Positions 1 through 11,484 of a stretch of DNA of 64,000 nt are shown here, piece after piece. The DNA is taken from positions 124,001 to 188,000 of the forward strand of contig NW_025954987.1 of the NCBI RefSeq assembly GCF_022376445.1, written 5' to 3'. Within the stretch, counting starts at the first letter, position 1. The number at the start of each line of letters is the position of its first letter. The DNA comes from Fomitopsis serialis. Its lineage: Eukaryota; Basidiomycota; Agaricomycetes; Polyporales; Fomitopsidaceae. The notes beneath the pieces were generated by a model that made no database searches, had not been told where the DNA came from, and saw only the letters and a program-made list of their open reading frames with translations. A program made the position numbers and the translations under genes.

Positions 1-227
1 GGGACGTACAGTTGCGCTCACACCGGGGCAGTATCAAGTACTTTCAACATCCGCTGACCAACAGCTTTCGTCTGGAGGAACTGAAGCCGTACTTCACCGA
101 CATCCACAACAGCAAACCGAAAGCCAGTAGGGGCAATTCAAGTGAGGGTTACTGGGTATGTATGGGCTTCAAGGGCGACGATGCTAGACATCGACACAAT
201 GGCTATCTCGGTGAGAAGGGAGGTTGA
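1..227 (+). CDS. Possible 3' end of an unrecognised gene cut by the window edge
   Basis: A reading frame is open from the first bases of the window and ends at a TGA at 225-227. It has no convincing ATG, so if it is real it is the last exon of a gene lying to the left. The peptide (containing KYFQHPLTNSF and RLEELKPYFTDI) matches no family I recognise. The next gene, histone H4, converges on it. It may simply be a chance open frame. Confidence 0.2.
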   Translation, partial: DVQLRSHRGSIKYFQHPLTNSFRLEELKPYFTDIHNSKPKASRGNSSEGYWVCMGFKGDDARHRHNGYLGEKGG

Positions 228-685
228 CCCAAGGATGAGATAAATGCCAACACAACGCAACGAGATACATACATAGATGTCTCGCTGCGCCTTCCAGGTG
301 CTTGGGTTGCGCAAGGGATGATCAAGCTTGGTTCTCCGCACCGTCCTCAAGCGGGTGACAAGAGTCGTCGGAGGCGTCTTATTCGTGATCACAAACCTTA
401 CAAGCTCACAGGGAACATGCGGTGTTTACTTTGCTCACCAACATGGCCTTATCGAGGCAGATTCAACCATGACTACATACGTCCTCATTATCACATCTCC
501 ATACATTCTCGACCAGGTGTACTGTACATACAAGACATAACGAGGCGAGGCGGACAATACAAAGCGAAACGATACGTGGCATATATGCTGTCAGACGGAG
601 CGAACTGTGAGGGAGGCCACATGAATATCCTCTTCGCACAACGAGGACTCTAGTGAAGCAGCTCACCGGAACGGCCACAAAGGAC

Positions 686-1250
<565 letters not shown>

Positions 1251-4224
1251 GGTTGATAGTGTGAGGGGTTGTGTAGAGAGTGAGGGGCGAGGTGGTATGG
1301 GTCGAGTCCGACGACGGTGGACGAAAGGAGATGGGAGTCCGCAACGAACCGGGGCCGTCGAGGCGCGTCATCTAGAGACACGTACGGCACGTGACAATGC
1401 GTACGTTCCCACGTTCGATAGGTGTCGCTGGACTCGAATTTCTGTGCAGGCTTCCAACGATCCACTGGCAAGTTGCATGGTGCCTATGTACATAGGTGTA
1501 CGGCGCTCTTCAAATTTCTTGGTGCTTTGAGCCAGGCCTTGGCTCGAACGTTGGGTGATATCCGCTAGTGAGCATACATACATATCAAGTAACCACTGCG
1601 GTGGCCGTTCATGCGACCAGAGGTACATACGCCAAGCAACCCCGTTCAAGCTCAATCCACTCACTCAATCACAGCCCTGCCCAATTGTGGGAGACAAGCT
1701 GCTTGCGCCGAGATCTATGCGATACTAAGCGTCCTACGATCTGTCGATGAATCTCAGTGTGAGTCAATCTGGAAGCACACTACTATTCGAAGTAACAGCT
1801 ATACTGGCGAGGGTTGCTTCTCAAGGTGCGCCTCCACCCCGGGCCTTGCATCTCATCACCATCAGGCCCATCAAGCGAATTTCTCGGCCAATGATCGCAC
1901 ATACTCCTCCATCCCCACTCGGCGAGAGGATCCCCGACACTGTGATGACATCCGACGATTTCTACGTGTAGAAGAACAGCTCGGTCAATTGCCACCAGCT
2001 CGTCGACCATGCGGTTTCGCTCACAGCGGCATACCAATGACCCCAGTGTGGCAGGCTCTGCTGTTCACGGAGTGTTCACGGCGACTCCGATACGTTAAAT
2101 ATGTCTATCGAGCAGGGTTGAAAGCTGCGCGCTTCATCGATACCACAGTTGTCAACGGCTATGAGTATTTGGCCGCGTGGAGCAGCAGCATTCGGATGTA
2201 CAGTATACTCTTGTGTCGCCGCGCAAGCTTGCAAGCTGGAGCCCAACAACTCATCGCCCGCATGCAGTACTTCCGCGAGCCTGCCTCCGGGGAGTGTGAC
2301 GCTGTGTAAATTATGTGGATCTGATGCCCCATTAGAAGCATGTGGCGCACGAGTCAGAGCCAGCTAGCGTCGTATCAGCTTATGAGTGGGATCGCTCCAG
2401 CTGGTGTTCGGCGACTGAGCTTAGAAAGGGTCGAAACGTTCATTGTACAGTCTTCTTCAGTTGCGTCCGTTAGCGCTCGAGCTGCGAACAGTGAATTCAT
2501 GTCGGTGGATTACCAAAAGAAATAAGGCCGTGCGGACCCGCCGCGGAAGTTGTTGGGTATTGTTCGTACTCGCTTCGGTTGCAACAACTTGAATATTGTC
2601 GCGTCGTCTCGCGCAGTCACGTAAAAGGCAAATGCCGTAGCCGACCACATGGCTACCAGTCGGTCGAAAACATAGACGCCCACTTCTCACTCCGGCTCGC
2701 CCACTTGCCTGCACTCGCGTTACGGAAGCCTTCGCCGTGCGATCTCGTGCGACGCCTCTCCACGGCTTTTCTGGTCGCAGAAGAACATCGTCCTCGGCGT
2801 GCTTTACTTAGTAGGGTTTCGGCTATGCCCGGCGGTCCCGGGGCCAGTTAATCTGCCAGTGTTCAACAACCCAATCCAATTGTCTGCTTATGTCGCGATC
2901 TGTGTCTCCTCCCGTCGCTGGTACGACGGCGTCTCGGTCTCTGGAACTGAAATACGCTGCTGAAATTCGTTGCTGAAATTTCCTGAGGCTAAATATTGCC
3001 GTTGTCGCTACCCTGCAGAGCCTATTCGGACAGCGGACGGATCCGAGGCGATGTTAACCCTCTTCAAGTTGCACCACTCCGCCCTTCCGCCAACAGATCT
3101 GACATGATCAGTGTTTCGTCTGCTTCAGGAAACATGAGGACGATGCCGGCAGCCTAGACCTCCTGGCTCTACGGACGTCATCGATACAGGGAAGCCTCTA
3201 CACTACTCCATTTGTCGCGGCATCCTGACCGACATCGTCTGTTCAGGGTTCGACTCGCTCGCGCGGCTCTGTGGAGGGTCACGCGGCCCGTGCTTCTCTG
3301 CCGCGGTTGGACTTCCTAATCTGTCGCCTGGCGGTCTTCGTGTCTGGAACGCCGCCTCCTGCAGCTCAGTTGGAGGCACCGATCACCGTGCCGCAAGTTG
3401 CGCTCCTGCTCTCTCGTAATCCCCTTCCATGCATCATTCGTCCCTGGGCATCTTCAAGGTACGTCATTCTAGAGCCACTTCTGCATGAGACTGTGCCAGG
3501 CGCGGTCTGAACCCAACGCAGCAATGTGGTGCGTGCGAGGAGCGGTCACGGCAGTTCTCAGAGGATGGCAATCTTGCAGCTTGAATGGGACTCTCGGAAA
3601 GGTCAAGCACCGGCCGGCAAGTTCGGGGAGGTGTGCCCAAGTGGAGAAATGTTGGAGAAGACATGCAGCGAAGACGCGGTGTTTATGTGGCGGGGCGTGT
3701 GATCCCGCTGCGATCGCTCCCAGGCGCGCCGAGCTGGAGTCGTTTGCTCTCGTTGGCTTCTCCCAGGCTTCTCCCGATGCGGTTGTGTCGATGATCGACA
3801 TCTGATTCGAGACGGGAGCTCCGGAGACGGTCTCCTTATCGAGGCCCGACGCCCGTTCGAGGCTCGACGACGCGGCGACTTCCCGCGGGCGCGGCGGTGA
3901 TCGCGCTATGTCTGCCTCCGCGACAGTTGCAGTGGCGATGGCTACGCGGTCTCCAAGGTACCAGGGGCGCGTCAACGGGCGTACCGGCGTGCAGAGATCC
4001 AGTGGACGCCCCCAATCGGGCAGCGGCAGGCAGCTTGGAATGGAAGGCGGGGACAGGCGGAGGCGCTTCGGTGGCCACTGGTCGTATGTCAGGCGCGGGG
4101 CTACGATATTAATGAACTTGGCGCACATCCTTGCTGGATCTGTACGGCTTCTCCACTGACTTTACGACCACGCGCCACCACTTCGCGTTCCCTGCACCCC
4201 CATCATCCGGCCCGTTCAAAAGCC
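1251..4224. other. Gene-poor interval of about 3 kb
   Basis: Nothing here is recognised. The open frames (the longest are 232 codons at 1611-2309 on + and 219 codons at 3469-4128 on -) have no domain, no convincing splice pattern and biased low-complexity composition. The left end must hold the H4 promoter and the right end the promoter of the SLATT gene. An uncharacterised gene cannot be excluded. Confidence 0.4.
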
Positions 4225-6012
4225 ATGCGCCAGCCCCTCCCGCAGGACACGCACGAGCACGCACACACCCCGCCCCCGCCCCTCCACCCCATTGCGTGGA
4301 CAGACTCGCGCGAATACCACGAGGACGAGCCCGGATACTTCCCCAGTGCCCCCGTGACGCCCAGCGACCCTACAGCCCCCGTCGCAACCATGCCAGAGCC
4401 CTCGCCGATCGCTGAACACCCCGAGCACGCCGACGAACCTTCTCCCGTCGACAACCTTGCTCAACAGCCTGGGCGAGCCTCGGTACCCACCATACGCCTG
4501 CCAAAGCGCGACAGCACGCTGCCGCCTCTCCCATCGCCCAGCGAAACAGCGACCGTCCCATCGACTATTCGCGACCCCTCCGCCCCCGCCACTCCTTCCA
4601 CAGTTGCCCGGGGACCGATCTTCGCGCCCACCCCAGCTAGACCACGGTCTGCGATGCCCGCCGTGTCCGCGTCCGTCACGCCTGTTGCAGGCCCGTCGCA
4701 GCGTCAAGGACAAGGGACCTCTTCCGACGAGTCGCCGACGGAAGACCACGTCCTCCTCCAGCGCCCCGCCGCTCAGCCTGGCGATCGTCCTCGCGTCAAC
4801 CACCGTCGCGCGGTGAGCGCTAGTCACGCGGCGCACCTCTCTGACGGCGGCCTCGCATACCCCGCGCTCAGCTACAATGGATCGAGGCATAAGAGACACG
4901 ACAGGCCGGACAGACCGTCATCGGCTGCCTTGGTGGGCGTAGGCCCGGGCCCGTACCCGGGATTGTCGCGACGGTCGACGCTAGACTACGTTGTTCCTAC
5001 AATGGATCCGGAGAAGAGGGGCTCGATGGTCCTGTCGGACACGTCGGTGAGTGAAGATGGGGTACCCCGTTGATGAGGCGCGGCTGACGAGGCATGCTGG
5101 GTGAATGCAGGCGCGAGAGAGAACCGTGGGCGAGCGTCTAGGGCCTACCCTCAAGCATGCGTTGAAGGAACGCACTATCGCAGAGAGAAAAGGTGACGTA
5201 ACCTCTGCCGCCTCACGCACGCGCGCCGGTGCTGACATACAGAACCGTTTATCACTTGGACAGCCAAAATATCGGGCTACGCACTGAATGTCTGCATCGG
5301 CCTCCAAGTCGTCCTCGGCGCGATCACGACAGGCGTTGCCGCCGCCTCCACCACTTCCCGTACTTCCGTAAGCTTCCGTTCTCTTCTTCCTTGTCAACGA
5401 GTGACCTAAGCCTTACCTCCCAGACATCCGTCGGCATACCAATCCTCGGCGGCCTCTCGACACTCGCCGCCTCGTATCTCGCGCGCGCCCGAGGGTCCGG
5501 CGAGCCGGAGAACAGCATCGTGCGCGCGCACGACCTGGATCACTTCGTCGCGACACGGAAGCGTTCCTGCTCGATTTCGGGCATCTTACCGGCACGCAGT
5601 ACGACAGGGATGTGCAGCAGTACCGCATGCGGTTCGAGGAGATCATGGGACACTCGGTCGGGATGAACAACACGCAGACGAAGGAGCAGCTCCATATGGG
5701 GGACCCGCCAACGGCTGGGCGAGCGCGAGTGCGGATGGACGCCCGCCGGTGAGCCCCATGTCGGCGGGCCAGATGGGGCATGCGGGCCAGGTGAGCCCGA
5801 TGGCGCAAGTGGGCCCGATGGCACAAGTAAGCCCGATGGCGCAAGTGAACCAAATCCCACCTGGCCATATGGGTCAGGCCGGGCACACTGGGCCTGTCTA
5901 TGCGGGACAGATGCCAGGGGGCCAGCCAGCGCCGATGGGCTACCCGGGCTACATGCAGGGGACCGGGCAGATGTTGCCTATGCCCGTGACGATGCCGAAC
6001 GTAGGACACTAG
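4225..6012 (+). CDS. SLATT-domain (fungal 2TM effector) protein, frame broken twice
   Basis: Exons are 4225-5046, 5111-5192, 5264-5367 and 5424 onward. The first 274 residues are Pro/Ser/Thr-rich and look disordered. A short helical segment (ERTVGERLGPTLKHALKE) leads into two membrane helices, around ALNVCIGLQVVLGAITTGVA and IPILGGLSTLAASYLA, and then an acidic/aromatic helical region (TEAFLLDFGHLTG). This layout matches the fungal SLATT family, two-helix proteins predicted to act as membrane effectors or pores. The tail is Met/Gly/Gln-rich with SPMAQV-type repeats and ends at a TAG at 6010-6012. The frame must shift by one missing base near 5547-5549 and again near 5716-5718; no introns fit those places. 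Either the gene is decaying or the assembly has indels. Family call fairly sure, integrity not. Confidence 0.65.
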
Positions 6013-6773
6013 GAGGACGACTCGACCGCACCACGATTTCCATGCACACGTCACATATGCTTGCACGCACACGTTCATCACCGACAGGTCTTCCATACGC
6101 ACGGGCTCGACGCATACACGAAACGCAATATATAGATCGCATGACACGCACGATTCGGCATAGGGTTCAAGTTTTTCGGTTGGTTCTGGGTTATGTCCGG
6201 CTCAATGTTTTCTTCTGCTCACTTCGATTTCGCTGTTGTTGTAGCCTGTTTCTGCTTCTATTCTTCGGGCCATTACGATACTCATGCTGTACATAGGATA
6301 CGACCTCATGCTTATGTTATTCCTAATGTTGCATTTACCGTCTCACTGTCAGCGCGTGCACGACGTCGCTGTAAACTCTGTTCCGTTCTCATCATCCCCC
6401 GAGTGAGATCGGCCTTGCTGTCGCCTTGCGGTTGGGCGCCAGTAGGGCGCCTCGGGAATAGGGCGGTCAGTAGCCTGCAGGCAACCCGCGATCGTCGAAT
6501 TTGACAACGCCGCGCGTCAGGGCGTCCGACTCAGTCTGCGCCTGCGTTCGATCGCGACAGGAGCTCGGAGGCCTGCAAGCGTTGAACCGAGTGCCGGTGC
6601 CGGTGCCTGGTATGGGTGTGTATCACAAACGAGGTGTCAATTAGTGAGTAACGGTACAAGCAGCCGGTCCAGTGGAACGCATATCACAGTATGTACATAT
6701 CATCGTCCGGCGACTCGGGATAGGCCCTGTCCATCGCTACAGTGTGTTGGAAGTGCGTGTCGTGCAAGAGCCA
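6013..6773. other. Intergenic; array-related relic sequence
   Basis: This holds the 3' end region of the SLATT gene and then sequence related to the tandem array. A stretch near 6577-6605 resembles the leader found upstream of array copies A and B (near 7705 and 9078). The stretch at about 6640-6773 resembles the 3' flank of copy C (about 9190-9325). No gene is seen. Confidence 0.5.
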
Positions 6774-7339
6774 TTACTCGATGAGGTGCAGGTGGAACTC
6801 GTTCTTGGGGAAACTATCCCGATACCAGCGTGGCCGGCAGCCGAACAGCTGTTTGAGCCATTTGTATTGCGCCTTGGTCGGCCGCCTCTTGTAGAGGGGG
6901 AGTCTGGCTGTGAAGCAGATGGAGACGAGTGTGATCCGCGGGACCTCATCCTTGCCCGTCAGCGGCGGGATCGGCGCGTCGTCGGGCAGGACGGTGCAGA
7001 GCTGGATGGGGCGGAAGCGGGAGCACCACTCGAGGACCTCTAGGACGCGGATCAAGTAGGGGAGCTCCGCGACCTCGGGGGGAGTGTTCTCTTCTACGTA
7101 CGTTTGAGGCGTGGATGGTTGGTGTCCCACCCGAGGACCCAATACCGGTCGTTCTCGTACCAGTCGGAGGGCAACTTGGGATAGAGGACTTCGGGATGCG
7201 CCGCGCGCGTAGGTGTCTGCTCTACTGTGCTTGAGGATGAGATGGCCGCTGGTGGGTCGGGTTCCTGATGGTTCTCAGTGGCTCCCGGGTGTATGAAGCG
7301 GAACATGAGAAAACGCACATCCAGACTTGAGGTTCTCAT
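6774..7339 (-). pseudogene. Array copy A of an unrecognised protein family, frameshifted
   Basis: Leftmost member of a tandem family. It starts at an ATG at 7337-7339 and reads through a Ser/Thr/Pro-rich leader of type I (HPGATENHQEPD). The conserved core follows: LYPKLPSDWYENDRYWVLGW, then RPIQLCTVLPDDAPIPPL, then ICFTARLPLYKRR, and the C-terminus EFHLHLIE. Against copies B-D one base is missing at about 7102/7103, just after the NHPRLK motif, so the upstream frame runs into a stop within a few codons while the downstream frame stays clean. I know no function for the family. The core is Trp/Tyr- and Arg-rich with no membrane helix or signal peptide. An assembly indel is an alternative explanation. 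Confidence 0.6.
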
Positions 7340-7652
7340 AGAGCCTTCGATGCTTTGTCGTCGAGGCCGTGTCGTGGAGGTATCTAGATGGTATAGGCTA
7401 TTAGCTTGTCGAACCATCGTCACCATATTCGAGACACAGCGGACCGTGGGCACGAGTATGATTAGATGAGGACTGCGAAGAGCGAGATGGAGGCATAGTG
7501 AAGGTACTAAGGGGACTAAGTTGTCAAAATTGTCCTTCTGCACTCGAGATATACGACTTGTGGGTAGATTATGCGGTCAAACACACTGAAGACCTCGAGA
7601 GGGACACGACGGTGACGACGAAGACGAACTGCACTCGGGAGCCTCGCGTCCT

Positions 7653-7675
7653 GTCACGATCACGTGGGACGTGAC
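7653..7675. promoter_or_regulatory. Palindromic CACGTG element upstream of copy A
   Basis: Inverted half-sites GTCACG and CGTGAC flank a central CACGTG (E-box) core in a 23-bp block about 315 bp upstream of the copy A start codon. The same block recurs at 9012-9034 and, with one substitution, at 11251-11273. Fungal bHLH factors bind CACGTG; the regulatory role is inferred from conservation and position. Confidence 0.5.
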
Positions 7676-8114
7676 ATGCCTGAGGGCCGATGCGCGCATG
7701 TCGGCAGGTCTGCAAGCGTCGAACCGAGTACGGATACCAGTGCCTAGGATTCCAGGCAAGATCATTTGGAGCACACAGAAGTTGAAATCATTGTCTACTC
7801 TGCCCATGGGAGACTACAATCCACCGCGAAGTGATCGTGTTGGGTCTGCCTCGAACTGACAGGACCGGGTCTACATAATGCCTAAGAGCGACAGTTCTAG
7901 ATGATCATCTCATTGTCACTTCGCACGATGAATACGACGTCCGTCTCGGGGGTACCCACTAATTCACCGTTCAGTGAAAGTGGTAATTACACAGTATGCG
8001 CAGCCTCTGAGTAGTCAGTACTTGAGTTACAATACATTTTGTCCAACCCGTCGAAGGTCCGCGAAACACACCCTCTACAATGGATCACGATCAGGATTAG
8101 TCTCTACAGAGACG

Positions 8115-8663
8115 CTACTCGATGAGATGTAGGTGGAACTCATTCTTGGGAAGGCTATCCCGATACCAGCGTGGCCGGCAACCGAACAGTTGTTTGAGCC
8201 ATTTGTATTGCTCCTTGGTCGGCCGCCTCTTGTAAAGGGGTAGTCTGGCCGTGAAGCAGATAGAGACGAGCATAATCCGCGGGACCTCGTCTTTGCCCGT
8301 CAACGGCGGGATCGGCGCGTCATCGGGCAGGACGGTGCAGAGCTGGATTGGGCGAAAGCGGGTGCACCACTCAAGGAGATCCAGGGCGCGAATGTAGTAG
8401 GAGATATCCTCGGCCTCTGGAGGAGTGTTCTTCTCTACGAATGCTTTGAGGCGTGGATGGTTGGCGTCCCACCCGAGGACCCAATACCGGTCGTTCTCGT
8501 ACCAGTCGGAGGGCAGCTTGGGATAGAGGACTTCGGGATGCGCGGCGCGCGTAGGTGTCTGCTCTACTGTGCTTGAAGATGAGGTGACCGCCGGTGGCTC
8601 GGGTTCCTGATGGTTCTCAGTGGCTCCCGGGTGGTATGAGGCGGAACATGAGAAAACGCACAT
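8115..8663 (-). CDS. Array copy B of an unrecognised protein family
   Basis: Open frame of 182 codons from an ATG at 8661-8663, with the full core: LYPKLPSDWYENDRYWVLGW, LPDDAPIPPLTGKDEVPRIM, YKRRPTKEQYKWLKQLFG, and the end EFHLHLIE. Its type I leader is nearly identical to copy A. Relative to copy A there is one extra base near 8632-8634, so the first about nine residues read in another frame. If the ancestral start is the one used by copy A, this copy is N-terminally frameshifted. It is otherwise intact. Its 3' flank (7831-8114) matches the 3' flank of copy D, not that of copy A. Function unknown. Confidence 0.6.
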   Translation of the reverse strand: MCVFSCSASYHPGATENHQEPEPPAVTSSSSTVEQTPTRAAHPEVLYPKLPSDWYENDRYWVLGWDANHPRLKAFVEKNTPPEAEDISYYIRALDLLEWCTRFRPIQLCTVLPDDAPIPPLTGKDEVPRIMLVSICFTARLPLYKRRPTKEQYKWLKQLFGCRPRWYRDSLPKNEFHLHLIE

Positions 8664-9011
8664 CCAGACTTGAGGTTCTCATAGAGCCTTCGATACTTTG
8701 TCGTCGAGGCGGTGTCGTGGAAGCACCTAGATAGTATGGGCTATCAGCCCGTCAAAACATCGTCACCATATTCAGGACACGGCAGACCATGGGCACGAGT
8801 ATGAACGGATGAGGTTTGCGAAGAGCGAGATGGAGGCATAGTGAAGGTACTAAGAGGACCGAGTTGTCAAGATTGACCTTCTGCACTCGAGATCCACGAC
8901 TTGTGCATAGATTGTGCGGTCAAAAAGCAACGCTGAAGACACTCGAGAGGCACACGACGATCGGTGACGATTCGCACTCAAACTCGGAAGGCGCGAGGTG
9001 CCTCGTGTCCT

Positions 9012-9034
9012 GTCACGATCACGTGGGACGTGAC
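9012..9034. promoter_or_regulatory. Palindromic CACGTG element upstream of copy B
   Basis: Same 23-bp block as at 7653-7675: GTCACG and CGTGAC half-sites around a CACGTG core, about 350 bp upstream of the copy B start. Flanking sequence is also conserved for roughly 80 bp on the side away from the gene, so this could be either a functional promoter block or simple duplication. Confidence 0.5.
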
Positions 9035-9325
9035 ACGTCTGGGGACTGATGCGCGCATGTCGAAGTGCAGGTCCGATGCAAGCGTCGAACCGAGTACGGA
9101 TACCAGTGCCTGATGTGTCAAATACTCACCACGGTTGACCCGGATCAATTGAAGGACCTCGACGGATGCCAGTGTATGAGGACGTGATGATGTTAGTTAG
9201 TGAATGATAGTCGTACAAGCAGTCGGTCCAGTGGTATGCAATTGCAGTATGTGTTACATGTTACCATCCAGTGACTTGCAGTCTATCGCTGCGGTGTATT
9301 GGAAGTGCGGGACGTGTGAGAGCCA

Positions 9326-9802
9326 TTACTCGATGAGATGCAGGTGGAACTCGTTCTTGGGGAAGCTATCCCGATACCAACGCGGCCGGCATCCGAACAG
9401 CTGTTTGAGCCATTTATATTGCTCCTTGCTCGGCCGCCTTTTGTAGAGGTGGAGTCTGGCCGTGAAGCAGATGGCGACGAGCATGATCCGCGGGACCTCA
9501 TCCTTGCCCGTCAGCGGTGGGATCGGTGCGTCGTCTGGCAAGACAGTGCAGAGCTGGATAGGGCGAAAGTGTGTGCTCCACTCGAGGAGATCCAAGACGC
9601 GGATGTAGTAGGGGATGTCCTCGGCGATATCTGGAGGACTGTTGTCCTCCACGTACGCCTTAAGGCGTGGATGGTTGGCGTCCCATCCAAGGACCCAATA
9701 CCGGTCGTTCTCGTACCAGTCGGAAGGTAACTTGGGATACAAAACTCCCAGATCCACGGCAAGCGGCCGCTCCTTCGCCTTCGGTGTCGAGTCCTCATCT
9801 TC
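9326..9802 (-). CDS. Array copy C of an unrecognised protein family
   Basis: The frame encodes the complete core, from VLYPKLPSDWYENDRYWVLG to EFHLHLIE, uninterrupted. The leader is type II (acidic/basic, EDEDSTPKAKERPLAVDLG), shared with copy D and unlike copies A and B. There is no ATG in frame at the start of the open segment. A plausible splice acceptor (gcgcag) sits at 9803, so an upstream first exon is expected; I could not place it. The codon frame through the core agrees with copies B and D, suggesting purifying selection or a recent duplication. Confidence 0.6.
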   Translation of the reverse strand, partial: EDEDSTPKAKERPLAVDLGVLYPKLPSDWYENDRYWVLGWDANHPRLKAYVEDNSPPDIAEDIPYYIRVLDLLEWSTHFRPIQLCTVLPDDAPIPPLTGKDEVPRIMLVAICFTARLHLYKRRPSKEQYKWLKQLFGCRPRWYRDSFPKNEFHLHLIE

Positions 9803-10155
9803 CTGCGCGAGCGCGAAGTGGCAGTCGTGTCAATGTAGTCTCAGGACGTCGGTAGCAAAAACAGACGTACATTTAAAGTCATGTCTCTCATGGACGTTGT
9901 CAGACAGCGTTGGGGTGGCATGTTAACGCGTTGTCTGGGACTCTGGGTGTTCAAGTAATTGGCATTGGACCCTATATTGATACACCGAGTGCGTATCTTG
10001 CACTGAAACACAGCACTATGGAGGATTGTGAGGGTTGGCGTTGAGATCTTAGGAGATTGAGACGACAGGATGTAAGTTACTAACCTCAGGCCTCAACAGA
10101 ATGGGATATGGGTACTACCAGGGTAGCATGTACATTGTCTCCGTTGTTGACCAAA

Positions 10156-10172
10156 AAGAGTCACGTGCTCTT
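10156..10172. promoter_or_regulatory. Palindromic CACGTG site upstream of copy C
   Basis: An AAGAGTCACGTGCTCTT inverted repeat centred on an E-box, about 350 bp upstream of the copy C coding segment. The flanks differ from the element of copies A, B and D, so it may be an independent site. Confidence 0.35.
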
Positions 10173-10473
10173 GCCACAGTGCGCCGCGGCGAAGTGATCG
10201 TGTTGGGTCTGCCTCGAACTGAAAGGACCGGGTCCAATATCTAAGAGCGACGAGTTTTAGATGATCCATTCGTTATCACTTCGCATGATGAATACGAACT
10301 CCGTCTCGGGGGTACCCGCTAAGTCAACGTTCAGCGGAAGTGGTATATTACACAGTAGGCGTAGTACTTGAGTTACAATACATTGTCCAGCCCATCGAAG
10401 GTCCATGAAACACAGTCTCCTCTACAATGAATAACACGCGCGATTGTGCTCAGGCCTGGTCTCTGCAGAAACG

Positions 10474-10950
10474 CTACTCGATGAGATGTAGGTGGAACTC
10501 ATTCTTGGGGAGGCTATCACGATACCAGCGTGGTCGGCGGCCGAACAGCTTTTTGAGCCATTTGTATTGCTCCTTGCTCGGCCGCTTCTTGTAGAGGTGG
10601 AGTCTGGCCGTGAAGCAGATGGAGACGAGCATGATCCGCGGGACGTCGTCTTTTCCCGTCAACGGTGGGATCGGCGCATCGTCGGGCAGGACGGTGCAGA
10701 GCTGGATTGGGCGAAGCCGTGTGTACCACTCGAGGAGATCCAGGGCGCGCATGTAGTAGGGGATGTCCTCGACGACATCGGGAGGGCTGTTCTTCTCTAC
10801 AAACGCTTTGAGGCGTGGATGGTTGATATCCCACCCGAGGACCCAATACCGGTCGTTCTCGTACCAGCCGGAAGGTAACTTGGGATACAGAACTCCCAGG
10901 TCCACGGCAGGCGGCCGTTCCTTCGCTTTGGGTGTCACCTCCTTGTCTTC
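10474..10950 (-). CDS. Array copy D of an unrecognised protein family
   Basis: Uninterrupted core (VLYPKLPSGWYENDRYWVLG to EFHLHLIE) with the type II leader (EDKEVTPKAKERPPAVDLG). As in copy C there is no ATG in the open segment. A splice acceptor (cgcag) is present just upstream at 10951 and a stop lies a few codons further upstream in that frame, so a separate 5' exon is required. Substitutions relative to copy C are mostly conservative. The 5' flank (about 11005-11145) matches the 5' flank of copy C (9840-10016), and the 3' flank matches that of copy B. Confidence 0.6.
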   Translation of the reverse strand, partial: EDKEVTPKAKERPPAVDLGVLYPKLPSGWYENDRYWVLGWDINHPRLKAFVEKNSPPDVVEDIPYYMRALDLLEWYTRLRPIQLCTVLPDDAPIPPLTGKDDVPRIMLVSICFTARLHLYKKRPSKEQYKWLKKLFGRRPRWYRDSLPKNEFHLHLIE

Positions 10951-11250
10951 CTGCGATGCGAAATAGCAGTCATGTCAGACTAACCTCGCATCATAAGCCA
11001 CAACCGCGAGGGACGTACATTCAAGGTCATCTCTCGCATAGACGTCGTCAGACTGCGTTGAGGTGGCATATTATCTGAATGTTCCAGTGATTGGCACTCG
11101 GCTTAATCTCAGTATACCAAGTGCGTACCTTGCGCTGAAGCACTACAGAAGATCGCGAGGGTTAAGACATGGAATCGAACATGGGTGGCGTTCAATGCGC
11201 ACTTGTGACTTCATCAAGAATGAACCATTGAGAGTAGGCCAACGCGCCCT

Positions 11251-11273
11251 GTCACGATCACGTGAGACGTGAC
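11251..11273. promoter_or_regulatory. Palindromic CACGTG element upstream of copy D
   Basis: Third instance of the 23-bp block with GTCACG and CGTGAC half-sites, one substitution away from the copies at 7653 and 9012 and about 300 bp upstream of the copy D coding segment. Confidence 0.5.
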
Positions 11274-11484
11274 GAGTGAGTCCGACTTCGGGATGGCACA
11301 TTCAATGAGCACCGTGAGTACGGGAGTGAGAGATTCGCCATATTGATTGGGTCAATGTCTCCATACATCACCCCGAAGAAAGTGACCCAACAGTGATAGT
11401 TGTACCCTGGGCCATTATTCAACTTTACTAGGAATCAATGGACTAAGCAGTGATATGCTTAGACGGCGTGTCCCGCCAAGGTTC

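Noticed and set aside
1251..2000. Possible divergent histone H3 partner of H4
   Set aside because: No ARTKQTARKSTGG-type coding sequence in any frame upstream of H4.
1611..2309. 232-codon open frame on the plus strand
   Set aside because: No domain, no splice pattern, composition like translated noncoding DNA, and overlapping frames of similar quality.
3469..4128. 219-codon minus-strand open frame
   Set aside because: Pro/Ser/Arg-rich product typical of GC-rich noncoding sequence; no recognisable motif.
4216..4899. 227-codon open frame antisense to the SLATT gene
   Set aside because: Shadow of the Pro-rich coding exon on the other strand, with Gly/Arg low complexity.
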